A stretch of DNA of 64,000 nt from positions 1 to 64,000 of the IMG/VR virus record IMGVR_UViG_3300028738_000015; one strand, 5' to 3'. This DNA is from a virus. Of this stretch, positions 42,201 through 48,435 are shown one piece after another. The stretch's first letter is position 1, and each line of letters starts with the position of its first letter. The position numbers and the translations under genes were made by a program. The notes beneath the pieces were generated by a model. It had not been told where the DNA came from. It did not search any database and saw only the letters and a program-made list of their open reading frames with translations.

Positions 42201-44760
42201 CAACTTGTTTCATAACGGTAACGTTACGTTTCATCAAGTCATTGGCCGCTTTAGAGTTTTGAGTTCCCTCTTCACGTTTAGTATAATACTCGTATTCAGA
42301 TAAAGCTTTATTATACTTATCAACTAATGGTTGCTTAGCTTCTTCATTTTCTTTTTGAAGTTGAGCAATCTGTTCATCAGTAGCAGTAGCACCTGCTTCT
42401 TTTGGTTGAAATGATTCAATAGCAGCTTTACTATCGCGCATATCCATGAAAGCTTGACCAGATTTGTTTAATGATATCTGACCATCAAATCCAGCCTGAG
42501 AAAGAATGTTTCTATCAACATCATTCAACCCCATACTTTCATTCAACTCTTTATACGAGTCCACTAATTGCACAAATTCGACATACCTCATTTCAGCGAA
42601 GTTGTCGATTAATTGTCCCTCTTGATATCCCAATTTTTGTAGAGATGGACTCTTAGGTACTGAGAATAAACTTGGATCAAATTGTTCTCCTACAGTAGCA
42701 TCTTTGATAAGGATATCTTTCACTCCCCACATACCACCATCAGGTTTCTGAATATGATCAGTAGCTATATTGATAAGTTCATCACCTTGGCCTTTCAGAA
42801 CTTTCCATTTCAGTAATTCTTTTTGTTGAGTTTCTGTTTTACTGTCGGGAATACCTTTAATCTTTTTGATTACGTGAGGAACAGCACCAGTAATAGCAGT
42901 CATTAAAGTAGTAGCAAATATGGTTCCTAAAGAAGTATCTGAAAATCCTTCAAATACACCAGTAGTACCTATCTGTCCATTACCAACTTCGGAATATGCT
43001 GGAGCAGCTTTATCAACTTGCATTTGAACAGTATTGTATAATGCTTGCTCAAAATTTTCTTGAAAGACTTCACTAACATTTGCTTTGGCTACATTAGCAA
43101 GATAACTTTCATTGTCAACAATACCTTTAATGAATTTGCTATTGTATATCTTAGAGAAACTATCGTAAACAGCTTCTTTAATAGTCTTGTCAGTAAGTGT
43201 ACCGGCAGCTTCTTTAGCAGCTAATTTTTGAGCCATTGGAGCATAGATTTCTCTCATAGCCTTTTCAGCAATGTTTGGTCCTAGTTGTTCACCAATCCAT
43301 TTATTTGTAAAATGTTCAGTAACGTATGTCAATGGTAAAGCAAAGAATCCAAATTTAGCAGTTGTTTCCGGACTAACACCATTTTCATCAGCTACACGTT
43401 GAAATGAACTATAAGACTGTGAAGTACCAATAGCATTTACTAGAAACTCAGTACCATACTGCAAAGCTTTTGTTGCAATACCTTTACCAGCAAATGCTGC
43501 AGTACCTTCTAATGCAGACATAGCACCACCCGAAGCCATACCTACAGCTATCTGAGGAAGAAGATAACCAAGTGTCGGAGCTTGACGTACCATCCAATCA
43601 ATAGCACCAGTTCCTTGTTCTGTTGATGCTGATTGTTTAAACTCTGCTTGTTTCCATTCATTGAAATAATCTTGTAGTGCTTTGTCACCTTTCGCCCAAT
43701 TCAATGGTTGTGCTTCTCTACGTAATGAATTACCTACATTGGATGGAAGTGAACTATAAGAATAATTGAATGCTTGATTCATGGCGGTATAATCTCCTGA
43801 TTCAAATGCTTTATCAAGTTCTTCTACAGCTTTTGTATTACCTTGCGCTAGGTTAGCAGCACGTACCTTATCATAATGCTTTTGAATGGCTTCATTACCT
43901 TGTTTATAAAGATAAGTTTCATCATGATTCATTGCATTATTAAAAAGAGCACCAACAGAAGAAAAGGAACTCATAGTACCGGCGGTTGCAGCACTGTAAG
44001 CTCCTACAAAGAAATCTTTAATAGAACTACCGAATGTTTCTTTTGGACCCCACTTAGTTGAATACTGTCTATCTCCTGCAACAAAAGCATCTGATGGTAG
44101 TACATCAAATACTTCACGTCCATTAGTAGGGTCAATAGTAGTTGTTACAACTGCTTTACCATCACCAAACATTTTATCCATTCCATCCTTACCTGGGTTA
44201 GGAATACGTTTACCATTCTTTAAAATATATGGAGCAGCAGAAGCACGTTCTTCACCGGTACCACGTTCATTATCTTCATTACGAAAAATATCATGATAAG
44301 GTGCATAAGAAGGTGTAAGGTCTTTTACATTGCCAAGATACTTATCAGACATTGAACGACCACTTACTTCCGGTGATTGTACATCATTCTGAAATTTTAA
44401 TGCGGCCAAATCAACACCACGTTTATTTAAACTTACTTTCTTAGCATTTTGTATTTTTGCTTGATTATAAGTTTTTACTATTTGACTTGCTGGTATAGCG
44501 TCTGTATCAAGAGGATTTTTTTCTTTTGAATACTTGTCTACATAATAGTTTACATCGTTGAAAATAGGCTGTTCAGAATGCGCCATAGAGGTAAGTATAT
44601 CTGCAGTGGATTGCTTATTCTTTAAAGCATCTCCAACTACATCAACTGTTCCTTGATAATTTCCTTCTTGATCTACAAATGCATCACTAGACTGTGCTTG
44701 ATATTTTTCTTCAAGTGTTGGTACTACTGGTTGTGTTTGTTCTTGTTCTTGGTTAGCCAT
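27250..44760 (-). CDS. 5,836-aa giant virion protein: ejection-like region, helicase, zincin and virion RNA polymerase
   Basis: One uninterrupted frame of 17.5 kb. Order: Ala/Gly-rich hydrophobic stretches (~390-460 and ~610-630) like phage ejection proteins; coiled coil (~800-1110); SF1 helicase-like domain with Walker A GGDYGTGKT (1591-1599, K1598), Walker B DEAS (1675-1678), GDVFQMRD, and motif VI YTAIGRSS (~1880); an Asn/Pro-rich linker near 1965; zincin motif HEVLH (2738-2742) with a candidate third Glu in ELEEW; and the DxDxD motif DYDID (4634-4638) within VPATFLGSGG ... LRNDSDYDIDAL. The last matches the active site of the crAss-type two-barrel virion RNA polymerase (phage phi14:2 gp66). 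In many relatives these parts are separate proteins. The polymerase is thought to enter the cell with DNA and transcribe early genes. The tail is acidic. Confidence 0.85.
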   Translation of the reverse strand: MANQEQEQTQPVVPTLEEKYQAQSSDAFVDQEGNYQGTVDVVGDALKNKQSTADILTSMAHSEQPIFNDVNYYVDKYSKEKNPLDTDAIPASQIVKTYNQAKIQNAKKVSLNKRGVDLAALKFQNDVQSPEVSGRSMSDKYLGNVKDLTPSYAPYHDIFRNEDNERGTGEERASAAPYILKNGKRIPNPGKDGMDKMFGDGKAVVTTTIDPTNGREVFDVLPSDAFVAGDRQYSTKWGPKETFGSSIKDFFVGAYSAATAGTMSSFSSVGALFNNAMNHDETYLYKQGNEAIQKHYDKVRAANLAQGNTKAVEELDKAFESGDYTAMNQAFNYSYSSLPSNVGNSLRREAQPLNWAKGDKALQDYFNEWKQAEFKQSASTEQGTGAIDWMVRQAPTLGYLLPQIAVGMASGGAMSALEGTAAFAGKGIATKALQYGTEFLVNAIGTSQSYSSFQRVADENGVSPETTAKFGFFALPLTYVTEHFTNKWIGEQLGPNIAEKAMREIYAPMAQKLAAKEAAGTLTDKTIKEAVYDSFSKIYNSKFIKGIVDNESYLANVAKANVSEVFQENFEQALYNTVQMQVDKAAPAYSEVGNGQIGTTGVFEGFSDTSLGTIFATTLMTAITGAVPHVIKKIKGIPDSKTETQQKELLKWKVLKGQGDELINIATDHIQKPDGGMWGVKDILIKDATVGEQFDPSLFSVPKSPSLQKLGYQEGQLIDNFAEMRYVEFVQLVDSYKELNESMGLNDVDRNILSQAGFDGQISLNKSGQAFMDMRDSKAAIESFQPKEAGATATDEQIAQLQKENEEAKQPLVDKYNKALSEYEYYTKREEGTQNSKAANDLMKRNVTVMKQVEMEMQALTNSKEFTREMKNDPNFQRQYAASWENVIKKNFTYENIENLRQRVDEAAQAQQTHANAIINDIDNQTTHATLSSDLNALQQRIGDTLSKPYNEAEHKSLITDVAGLSNRLAKELSVFNDQTSGNVFGTTMDNSKLDELKNKFSSMYDAAKGLTSNIAQQAEGKILTPANEKIDMYGKRVAELEPFITTKQSEYDAQLETINSLPAETSDEQRQQETDKLNAIQQELKHYQDESQTAAEEVGKAERTIESFDDEQFSHDNQLNAAARALGLENVNNQYSSFNGKGKLPFMRIDGQTLEHANETPEQFQKRIKLMREQNTPNGKTFLSNYFTELQDTMKEAEVWINSVLTDQGETYKKEYPDGKFYGTNGSEIIRQEIDRVKKNEHFLYTFKTSERIANEKKVSDHQSQPEREFVSELASKNANGNNTYEIQLRDAIRMADELASKIDGADLANQMLRLHSRVIIHENTFKSVQLFTTLGLRRSDGTQIISQNLIEELNAIGELDPSILDAKGQLTEAQLTQLSKRENIVNNILSEMNVEYNKENSELFSKDNQDLLFEIFREFYVANDSIGEDGKVLNSEGTLLHADDSSSHIGENGSLTNSTRELHARNPLFTMENVGGVSKRKYNFSSSNANDITRLREHLNTLIWIGSKYSMNDMFKIRKMIFTNESNTPLETGEQEAAINSIVGLLSNKTLTSPLSLFANYFLPMHSIATEKGGHHFIESYLSNALTIGGDYGTGKTQFTVGRAFRILRGLDGYSTDKKSSVGKLTVVSITEELSKVHKQSFGAENPTVISYTDFIKGMKSMNTTEGNTYVIDEASLVSENEMKAIKEHFVNTKAKLVFMGDVFQMRDAGSVGHYPLMMLQTMTTHMLTEQFSATSPLLRQLAEACRPAIGAIGRIVKFDKVTEDISGKTKLGARFFASHMDVWNSFIDGLATNPDRAAIFLDQDALDAFTKDNDTLKKQIEANKDKIYFALRRGVNDNKLLQGLRQKEIYAVFRQSDSSQIAKPITTSLMASALYTAIGRSSSWYGMVGDTSLNVDRSLAASTGLPEEALNAIQLQQKEKFRAIETLRLQGLNTDMNSMSMEAQKVATAPIANPTVTTPNPSNNNQNQTSGKEVGLKINYFNADGDLIDTATVDADWEIKKVGNRDVLSINWNGQTKFNNTIDPNISIKDNLIKHITGFESILRTSQSTENPITLVEENSVEDYEHKGTALKVGESYYDNNEKDIFQLLSINESVFSDGSTQYEITGIYPDENQTVSTVLSDNEDFSVPTAIIEEVKPVVPNEVSQLSRERFLNNSTAIFDKNKNKSHIFWATSATLVGASDSLSQENGKLRRAINDAFISNLSQYKHLFQLKAEKQNTTGWDKDNKTAKYDMIVLSFDPTNKGLVGEQLQAIQDIFMGTIAEDYVNAIIKKHSVNPNGTSIKAMDIPVYSIINDIFTTPGLNGGKFSNAIGSMTLPSVISIDGSGKISYTSFDVKETELEKQKTEKQRLVDAWNAVINNPIFAPVQSELIKQRDMNMSIYDTHASITDKVNVDFHDMGIRKVEYSNNESDLTTVTDLLKDFPGAQTDITPLYIDGRLRLNVQLNSNESIRLVVQMPKFSQSITSKNETIKQRANASMDSIIGRIKAEEDFISQEILSSTILSDEQKWKAKQTAFSKTTIYKLLRANLSTLKNSTQATDKAIFAFIKIQQKSKTFLDINLDSFKTDKDRNSGFDSQYKELSDFLSKKDNLAMSGLYDFLTLNNETYTTHVSGKETIDMLNVQALGINNKSFYVGLDKVEPITSPTPPVNKPGKKKLPNIGLEETQYSSPDVEPIQQSIDRVALRLGQSYTESELFLTQEGKIRLNGLTASGMVQDNTIMTLAAENGMMPRSTVDHEVLHVVYRNFINTDAKAMLLQAAQVINKYEQGTPINGDKELEEWIARDYAKQERATTKDKNVNIALRLYNQFKSFLKDIVMGLRGVYGSNKQLKNLYNQINNGEFANRVPEMNTEKSDIAFEEYESDTTSEETVQSTNESSSKRLLIASQMEEALKKELYNTESLVIAKSGLRMSILQNSIFSNTKNSNINSLSESINSIIEEGKEYQELYGETMATVITQNEQGELEENEMAVKDIVENGEPLNIKLSDINGRNSIDAYKIYSDKNIRMIVQTMLPSYDMMNDSFEKEVGAGERFDWDGYSSEQNVSDIQKLYLSSIPLINTNGSAVFDARGKVKFLDQKQVHSLMIDLGMRVSQMDGVTDKVSALKSIMEGFIDNSEIDESNRYLNPAAEVIHSMYNYMFEAKGKGTDFSLDYSNHYISEENYDGRYKGLLERSYQNEQEWKQEVGAQNSDATWSWDAKQEDQKRKIEQAKDLLNSLVSVYTSFNVKDQVKFTYYDDTMKSTHYYKDFWRGTAEEIKRIQGYKILNGELNTNSISFFKENMSIDYTDIKVSRYNNVTNKTSFLKYENGRFKFANKEGVIATSKKFGNTTMSPFSTDMLNTKGEYAHIVDIFNRIKGQFALKGVTPAMFKSLMVANSWSEVTDNMKTINKIGYVSNFNSEIQANYATPSDFMADYLGAMITLYNQYSKNYTEETLKANEDINKPAKKVIIQRNLLNHIRYNTKESLSPLTRIQSITGSDIVLGFLNRTTPKNLITFEVQPDIVENEEITNDVSSMRYVTPEDMFVSSNMIASIQQKLGGQTNDTHRYTAKGTATYSVALKTTLNEEFDAFKQDPTDTTKITGFIESIGENRSLGFTSIGKTKIDTSDFIDTSINMFMQEMVKSKARPVIYVPTTTVSDTGKIIFAKVESTLINTDNGFNIDYSVAGTEVLREYDKIKKRINTSRSNLNNALMEINKSLSTKTKFLNAPAENNEAHFTKGLRKQMIDVSKEAQANGTFDQLRNMFDATSLTKDLSGKGSYELSYETVDGIDVIIPGNAVTGKIDQFNMINKQSKIEKIRSLTNDVKSGKVESLPKLERAIMRLFENDFAKFTDMIANYGFKPVQSMNNLTKNTIGDKNPTNTTDKNPYYQQLEKSEIRFNQPMFGFYMATMFANNHIDDFSLNPFSFKNYLDKVKRNGPIHTPAQSVLTQGTKEVVQNNVRYQLHTPTLTTESPIVFYRDNMVDGGNTYQEIDGQKVLANNGNMMKPEDGQITINPFHYLQTLNSIGGTKTVIGNASMYKGLTNFRRADGTYSQIKRGDKVITGFDMQHTYYRNMFMRMLAETDRQLVARVGEESFNENKLSFTDKFKELYDDKNNQKEFNDIIVDMMNWIDNQQYYQDRITINPDGIERAGHMYNSIVAFMAPVSTQKGSVTSVNTYDALNDVDYSQPLNMDVVDNTKTKIVMNPSQDTDINAKLQAAPSQQDATGLGVSNNPEISSLYSAYMENKQGLQTALRKELEESISKYGEVEAAKQFKNIDWSKYDVSTLTEQQKSEIDPAIKQLMDFMRDRVVNSLRTSGQDMAFIELFSDMDVSMQLPMMRSKVLQSYRNMANQSIQARTKGIRLTQTVGEYLEEFVRDGKIYSRNDAINELRPGTNYRDYSFDEYNSDAMNQELAAAGFTMQRLQDMNIVNGKTTVGHISMPNVYAKVYGHRSNESLIDIQHINLGTERIALDSSNLYDKLMAGLSEDADMSLNQWSAFVDSPMIRKAIKNLKIETYVDELINPSVDNDGKRFISKRIANLIDSTREMTTEELQSEVNATNESILEAINSMELQSTDLANPDKVIAALMGSGEILEQILTEAQQLLKDFEESNTSFLSRVPATFLGSGGVFKTAMFHNGGNVVYIPTGMTLRNDSDYDIDALTMYSNSLDSKGHIIQKGADGHRNKMNALRNTITLHSGNQESLFLTSSLDKINEVMKQKEKLVDNLQNNSIRSIYESYSRNKAGADAIGILANSLTVSSIIISSSVNKFVETGTHSGIQNFINENAPKGKIKTGLNGFVIELGTWGQGALDNAKNNTFANYAISPVGINILAVLKLNGMNNSEVYDFFNNKNIRNLFHTYSGKTSIMTKSADFNLWKMASTEVDKIASRIEHFNNTNVSQWLESKGLSWKSNVHDTEKYSLELETTDVLLQQSIDDLLMKELTSYYKNNKEAFKNSPYDFTGSDKEQLLQQWKKDNGFDDENLFTYKNNKIVFDKTDVSNFDIKDLDSISTEVANELKLMVRSRANINIARTDIQGLRYMKMVPKLSVTADALYRLSTIMGMRNGIPSLDKDFRTMINTVQQTIGMSLQEYNSNPASDMNVAKHMAYYTINNDAYNKEQDEKKKAFMFSQEQLVANEINMGKLIKNLPQIDYILQELYRQELITKQSFMADNEAIEKDVVKSFLKLQNRTTLNFGGEVAAVSTAINDIMLDKYYATIGESAIMKGQYIYQAVGNTYENPSQNLDLSSLFDRQSFVKNFPQFMMDIVEHSDNIDYLNKTVQSELPAEEWIRFAVNPLIKLFTIGGKFDVKLLLDVNTKEMTEQRVAQLKDYFNSLPKEYKEMLINYEIIANRMSYRQGGLLQVIGVDFYKGPISKVYNDTYAELRSSLGLDSLVPNKYRKSVTFNSDIRERIYDYLGLQPEFAQYLSPKAVVNENSPKYAYQFETKTIDGEKVNTGHRINLKLNDNNAYEVFGNITSLGMSTMAGENMTSELRSFQTTPEEEYNLSLANRDNNDLILHQGSRAWVSEGQFLYTRSGKLIRVIKVKGTNFEYRLANDSDITYRMEQKEMDTQKRNNRIQLKEGTLQHSIFDPNATSLTENEVTKPMEYKVKGNMFLSQLNINTLTNDGVETRISIFDNKNKFNSINEVLDAYKYKVLSTIGEKTKNFPWDLKNYQNEEHRRNKINKYIRNLVDDVQVVETEKNANEIKQIKIAMAQLNFKQSLIVKALVQARALAYISSQGKNMVEQLTSKISSTDFLANQKTTFNKEVEDMSVGITTYGKVARSAIVEMINPAVRAEMKATESKRSEMLNTLEGSLELFDSEIAKKDSKKEVAEGEPAIGTPAQDNESDNNDEKNKCK

Positions 44761-44778
44761 AATTATATTGAGTATTTA

Positions 44779-47046
44779 TTATTGAATTGATTGTCTACTT
44801 CCAAAATTGTAATTATCATTTGGATTTGATTGTTCTTGTTTTTGTTTATCAAGCATATTGATATACTGTTCTTTTTCTCCCGGTTGAAGTTTACCGGATG
44901 TTTCAAGATTATTGATAATATTCAAACTTTTCATATATGACCTTTGAGGATCACTTTTGAAATCAATATTATTTTTTGCTTGTATATCAACAAGTCTTGC
45001 TTGTGGTGTTTTACCAACATAAACTTTATTAGTTACTTGGTCATCAATAAATCCATTCTTAGAATATTTGTTTTGAAGATTACGTGTTCTTGCTAAGTTT
45101 GTTTCACGTTGAGCATTATTCATAACAGATTCTCCACCGGCAATAAGATTACCTTCTGCCATAGCTTCTTTCTGTTTATTGATATTATACTTATTGATAG
45201 CATTACGTCCTTCCTGTGCTGCCGTAGATGGTCCCTCAGCTTGTAATGGTACTTCATATATATCTTCTCCAAATCCGAAACCAAAACCAGGTGCATCACT
45301 TACTTTCTTTATATGATTTTTTGGATTCTTTGCTAACTGAGAAATAGGTGTAAGAACAGGATTTTTACCATCTACTGCAAAAGGTAACTTAGTATCACCA
45401 GTAGCACGTACCATAGTAGTTACATAGTTCTGAACAATAGGTTGACCATTAGCATCTGTTTGAATACGTGAAAGCAAATAACCTCCTTGGTCTTTCGGTG
45501 TTTTATCAAAACGTATTGTTTTTATCAAATCAGAATTGATACCCATAATCTGCGCATTTTTATCATCGCCAAATACAACATCCGGTTTAAATGCAATACC
45601 ATTAAACATAGCCATAGGAAGATTGGTAACCTTTTCTGTTTTCCCTTGTACTCCTAATTCTGGGAATAATGAATTTTCAAGAACCTTACGTTCATCACCA
45701 GTAATCTTACTACTATAAACTGTTGGGTTATTAAAGTTCAACATACCATCTTTAGGATTCTCAGTAAAGAAACTACCGGTAGTTGGATTAGTAGGTTTAG
45801 AATAGATAATATCAATTGCTGAAATAGCATTTTTATCTTCCGCTTCATCATGTTTAAGTAATTCGGAAATACCAGATTTATTACTAGAATTAAAATCACG
45901 TAATCCTTTAGTATCATTTGCAGCAGTAGCGTAAACATAACGTTGTGCTTCTGTCATAATAGCATCAGCTAATCGTTTTTGTTCTGCTAAATTTTTATCA
46001 CGAGCTTCTACATCTGATGTAGGTATTCGTTTTGCTTGTTGCTTAAGCAATTCAATACTTGCAACAACTTGCTCACCACTAGCACGAGTATAATCATTCT
46101 TAGTAATAGGTCTGCCCTTTGCATCTTTAGCAACTGATGTGGTACCTGTAGGAACTATTAAAGTACCATTTAATGCTGAGCTCATAGCATAAGCACGCGC
46201 ATCTTCCGGTAAGTTTTGCCACATACTACTAGCAGCACTTTTCATATTATTATAGTTATCTGAACGTGACCAGTCCCAACTTCTTAAACCATCATCTTTA
46301 TTACCAGCATAAGCCATTTGTTTAGCTGAAGCAGTATCTATTCTACCTTTAATCTCTTTACTAAAATCAAGTGAGTTCATCATCTTTAATGATGGGTCTA
46401 ATGTATGACTAGGAGCAATGCCACCAGTACCATCAGGAGTAATGCCAGCATCCCATGAGTTACGTTCTTGAAGAGTATTGTAACTATGAAGTTTTACTGC
46501 ATTACGACCACTAGGTGTTTTACTAAAGTCTAAAGCAAATGGTCTATCCAATTGTAAGAAGTCCTCAGCACTTTGAGCCTTACCTAAATTTGGATTAGTA
46601 ACAGCTATTTCTTGTCCAATACCTTTTTTATTTATTTCAGTATTTAAACCTTCCCATTGAGATTTAGCAAACTTAGCTTGTTGTTCTGCAACTCCAAATT
46701 GTGATTTCTTTTGAAACAAATCTTGCAACTCAGCATCATAAGCAGTTTCATATTGTTTTAGTTTCTCTGGATCAGATTCATTCTTTATCTTTTCAGTATA
46801 AATACTTGGAAGCATATTGATACGATTAGTAATTTGATTACGATAATCATATAATGCTTTTGTATGACCAGGTAATAGTTCTTCCATCTTATCATCACTT
46901 GCTGCTTTAGGAGTAGAAGTTCTTGCTCTACTGGCTTTATTACCCTCATTAGCTAATAAGATACGTGGGTCAAGAGATATACCGGGACCTGTTTGATTCT
47001 GTGCCGCATATCCAACCGGATTAATATTGTTTCCCCATATTGACAT
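44779..47046 (-). CDS. Putative cargo/ejection structural protein, 755 aa
   Basis: Soluble, Asn/Lys/Gln-rich, with helical ends (NYNFGSRQSIQ at the C-terminus) and no membrane helix or enzyme motif. Its place, directly upstream in transcription of the giant polymerase gene and after the tail gene, is where crAss-like phages encode internal cargo proteins that pass through the tail. It overlaps the preceding gene by one base. Function inferred from position only. Confidence 0.5.
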   Translation of the reverse strand: MSIWGNNINPVGYAAQNQTGPGISLDPRILLANEGNKASRARTSTPKAASDDKMEELLPGHTKALYDYRNQITNRINMLPSIYTEKIKNESDPEKLKQYETAYDAELQDLFQKKSQFGVAEQQAKFAKSQWEGLNTEINKKGIGQEIAVTNPNLGKAQSAEDFLQLDRPFALDFSKTPSGRNAVKLHSYNTLQERNSWDAGITPDGTGGIAPSHTLDPSLKMMNSLDFSKEIKGRIDTASAKQMAYAGNKDDGLRSWDWSRSDNYNNMKSAASSMWQNLPEDARAYAMSSALNGTLIVPTGTTSVAKDAKGRPITKNDYTRASGEQVVASIELLKQQAKRIPTSDVEARDKNLAEQKRLADAIMTEAQRYVYATAANDTKGLRDFNSSNKSGISELLKHDEAEDKNAISAIDIIYSKPTNPTTGSFFTENPKDGMLNFNNPTVYSSKITGDERKVLENSLFPELGVQGKTEKVTNLPMAMFNGIAFKPDVVFGDDKNAQIMGINSDLIKTIRFDKTPKDQGGYLLSRIQTDANGQPIVQNYVTTMVRATGDTKLPFAVDGKNPVLTPISQLAKNPKNHIKKVSDAPGFGFGFGEDIYEVPLQAEGPSTAAQEGRNAINKYNINKQKEAMAEGNLIAGGESVMNNAQRETNLARTRNLQNKYSKNGFIDDQVTNKVYVGKTPQARLVDIQAKNNIDFKSDPQRSYMKSLNIINNLETSGKLQPGEKEQYINMLDKQKQEQSNPNDNYNFGSRQSIQ

Positions 47047-48029
47047 TATTTACGTCCTCCCCAAGTTCGTTTATAAAATGATTGTTGACTGGCCTTAGCT
47101 TTAGTAAGATTATCATATATTACTTTTCGTCTTACCGGATTATCTTCTGTTGCTAATTGATTCTCTAATGAAGCTACTGTATCATCTTCTATAGATTGAT
47201 TTTTTACTGCACTAATACTAGCATTATCAATTATTGATTTTAAACCACTTGTAAGGTCATTTTTAATCTGACTGATACCTTGACCTATCACACCCGATTT
47301 AAACCTGTCAGCCTCGTTCTGAATAGATGTATTGGCCGCATTACGTTGTGCTAATGATTGTGCATTTATTGCACCAGTCTGATTATCTGTTTGAGCATTG
47401 ATTTGTGTTTCTTGATTCTTTATCTTACTTATCTCTGATGATATTTGATTAGCACCATAAATACCTTTTGTAGCAAGTGATGGGTCTACTAAACCAAAAC
47501 GACGATTAGCTTCTCTAGCACCACTCAATTGACTATTCATACTATCAGTCATTGCTTGTTTTTGTTCTGCATCCATAAGAGATACATGTGTTGCTTCAAT
47601 AGGTGCTTGATAAGGAACAAATGCCGGTTTATAATCACTAGCTCTATTTACTCCTATAAGGTCTGTAGCGATATTTAAAGCAGTATTGACACCAGTAGCT
47701 ATGTTAGCCCATTTAGATAGTCCATAGATACCTTTCTTATCGCCAGGGACTACAGGTTTAGTAGTATTATTTGCAAGTACTTCCGATGAATTATCAATAT
47801 ATCTTGTATTTGATAATGCATCTAATGGTTTTGAACTTACTGATACCGGTGCCGGAGTTGGTAATGGTAATGCACTAGGAGTTTGTTCTGTTCTCAATGC
47901 TAAACGTTGTTCGTCATTCATTAAAGGAACAAGTGGATCAACTTTCTTTTTCAATAACATATTTAGTCCATTATCCATAGTAGTATATGGTGGAGTAAAT
48001 GATAATTTGGGATTAAATAATTTAGCCAT
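47046..48029 (-). CDS. Putative internal virion protein, 327 aa
   Basis: Ala/Gln/Asn-rich. Pro-rich N-terminal third (TPSALPLPTPAPVSVSS), a weakly hydrophobic ANIATGVNTALNIATDLIGV (about residues 107-126), then long amphipathic helices rich in Ala and Gln. This composition is typical of phage ejection proteins. It lies between the short Gly-rich protein and the 755-aa cargo-like protein. No catalytic motif. Confidence 0.5.
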   Translation of the reverse strand: MAKLFNPKLSFTPPYTTMDNGLNMLLKKKVDPLVPLMNDEQRLALRTEQTPSALPLPTPAPVSVSSKPLDALSNTRYIDNSSEVLANNTTKPVVPGDKKGIYGLSKWANIATGVNTALNIATDLIGVNRASDYKPAFVPYQAPIEATHVSLMDAEQKQAMTDSMNSQLSGAREANRRFGLVDPSLATKGIYGANQISSEISKIKNQETQINAQTDNQTGAINAQSLAQRNAANTSIQNEADRFKSGVIGQGISQIKNDLTSGLKSIIDNASISAVKNQSIEDDTVASLENQLATEDNPVRRKVIYDNLTKAKASQQSFYKRTWGGRK

Positions 48030-48033
48030 AATA

Positions 48034-48435
48034 TTAAGTTAGTCTTTGATTTATAATTCCTGTACCACCACCTGATGGAACTTGATTAGAAGGATTGACC
48101 ATTTGATTAATCGACTTCAAACTTTGACTTACACCTTCTTGTGTGTACATCATTCTATTTTGTTCTGATACTTGTTCCGAAGAAGCTAATTGATTTTTTT
48201 CACCTACTATTTGATTTTGATAATCTTCTTGATAAGCTAGTTGTCTTTCTTCTTCTTTTTTCTTAGCACTAGCTCCAAATAAACTAGCGATACCACCAAT
48301 ACCAGCAATTATTGCTCCTGGTACTGCACCAATACCTGTAGCAGTTAAAGTGCTACCAAGTGTCATTAAACCAGAACCACCGGCAGACAAAGTGTCGCCA
48401 GTGGAATTTCTTTTAGGGGGTTGATAAACGGCCAT
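48034..48435 (-). CDS. Small Gly-rich virion protein, ejection-protein-like
   Basis: 133 aa. A Gly/Ala-rich hydrophobic segment, GIGAVPGAIIAGIGGIASLF (about residues 34-53), is followed by a KKKEEER-type charged helix and a Gln/Ser-rich tail. This is the pattern of P22/T7-type internal proteins that insert in the membrane during DNA entry; a holin-like reading is less likely given its place in the tail/cargo run. It overlaps the start of the large tail gene by one base. Confidence 0.5.
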   Translation of the reverse strand: MAVYQPPKRNSTGDTLSAGGSGLMTLGSTLTATGIGAVPGAIIAGIGGIASLFGASAKKKEEERQLAYQEDYQNQIVGEKNQLASSEQVSEQNRMMYTQEGVSQSLKSINQMVNPSNQVPSGGGTGIINQRLT

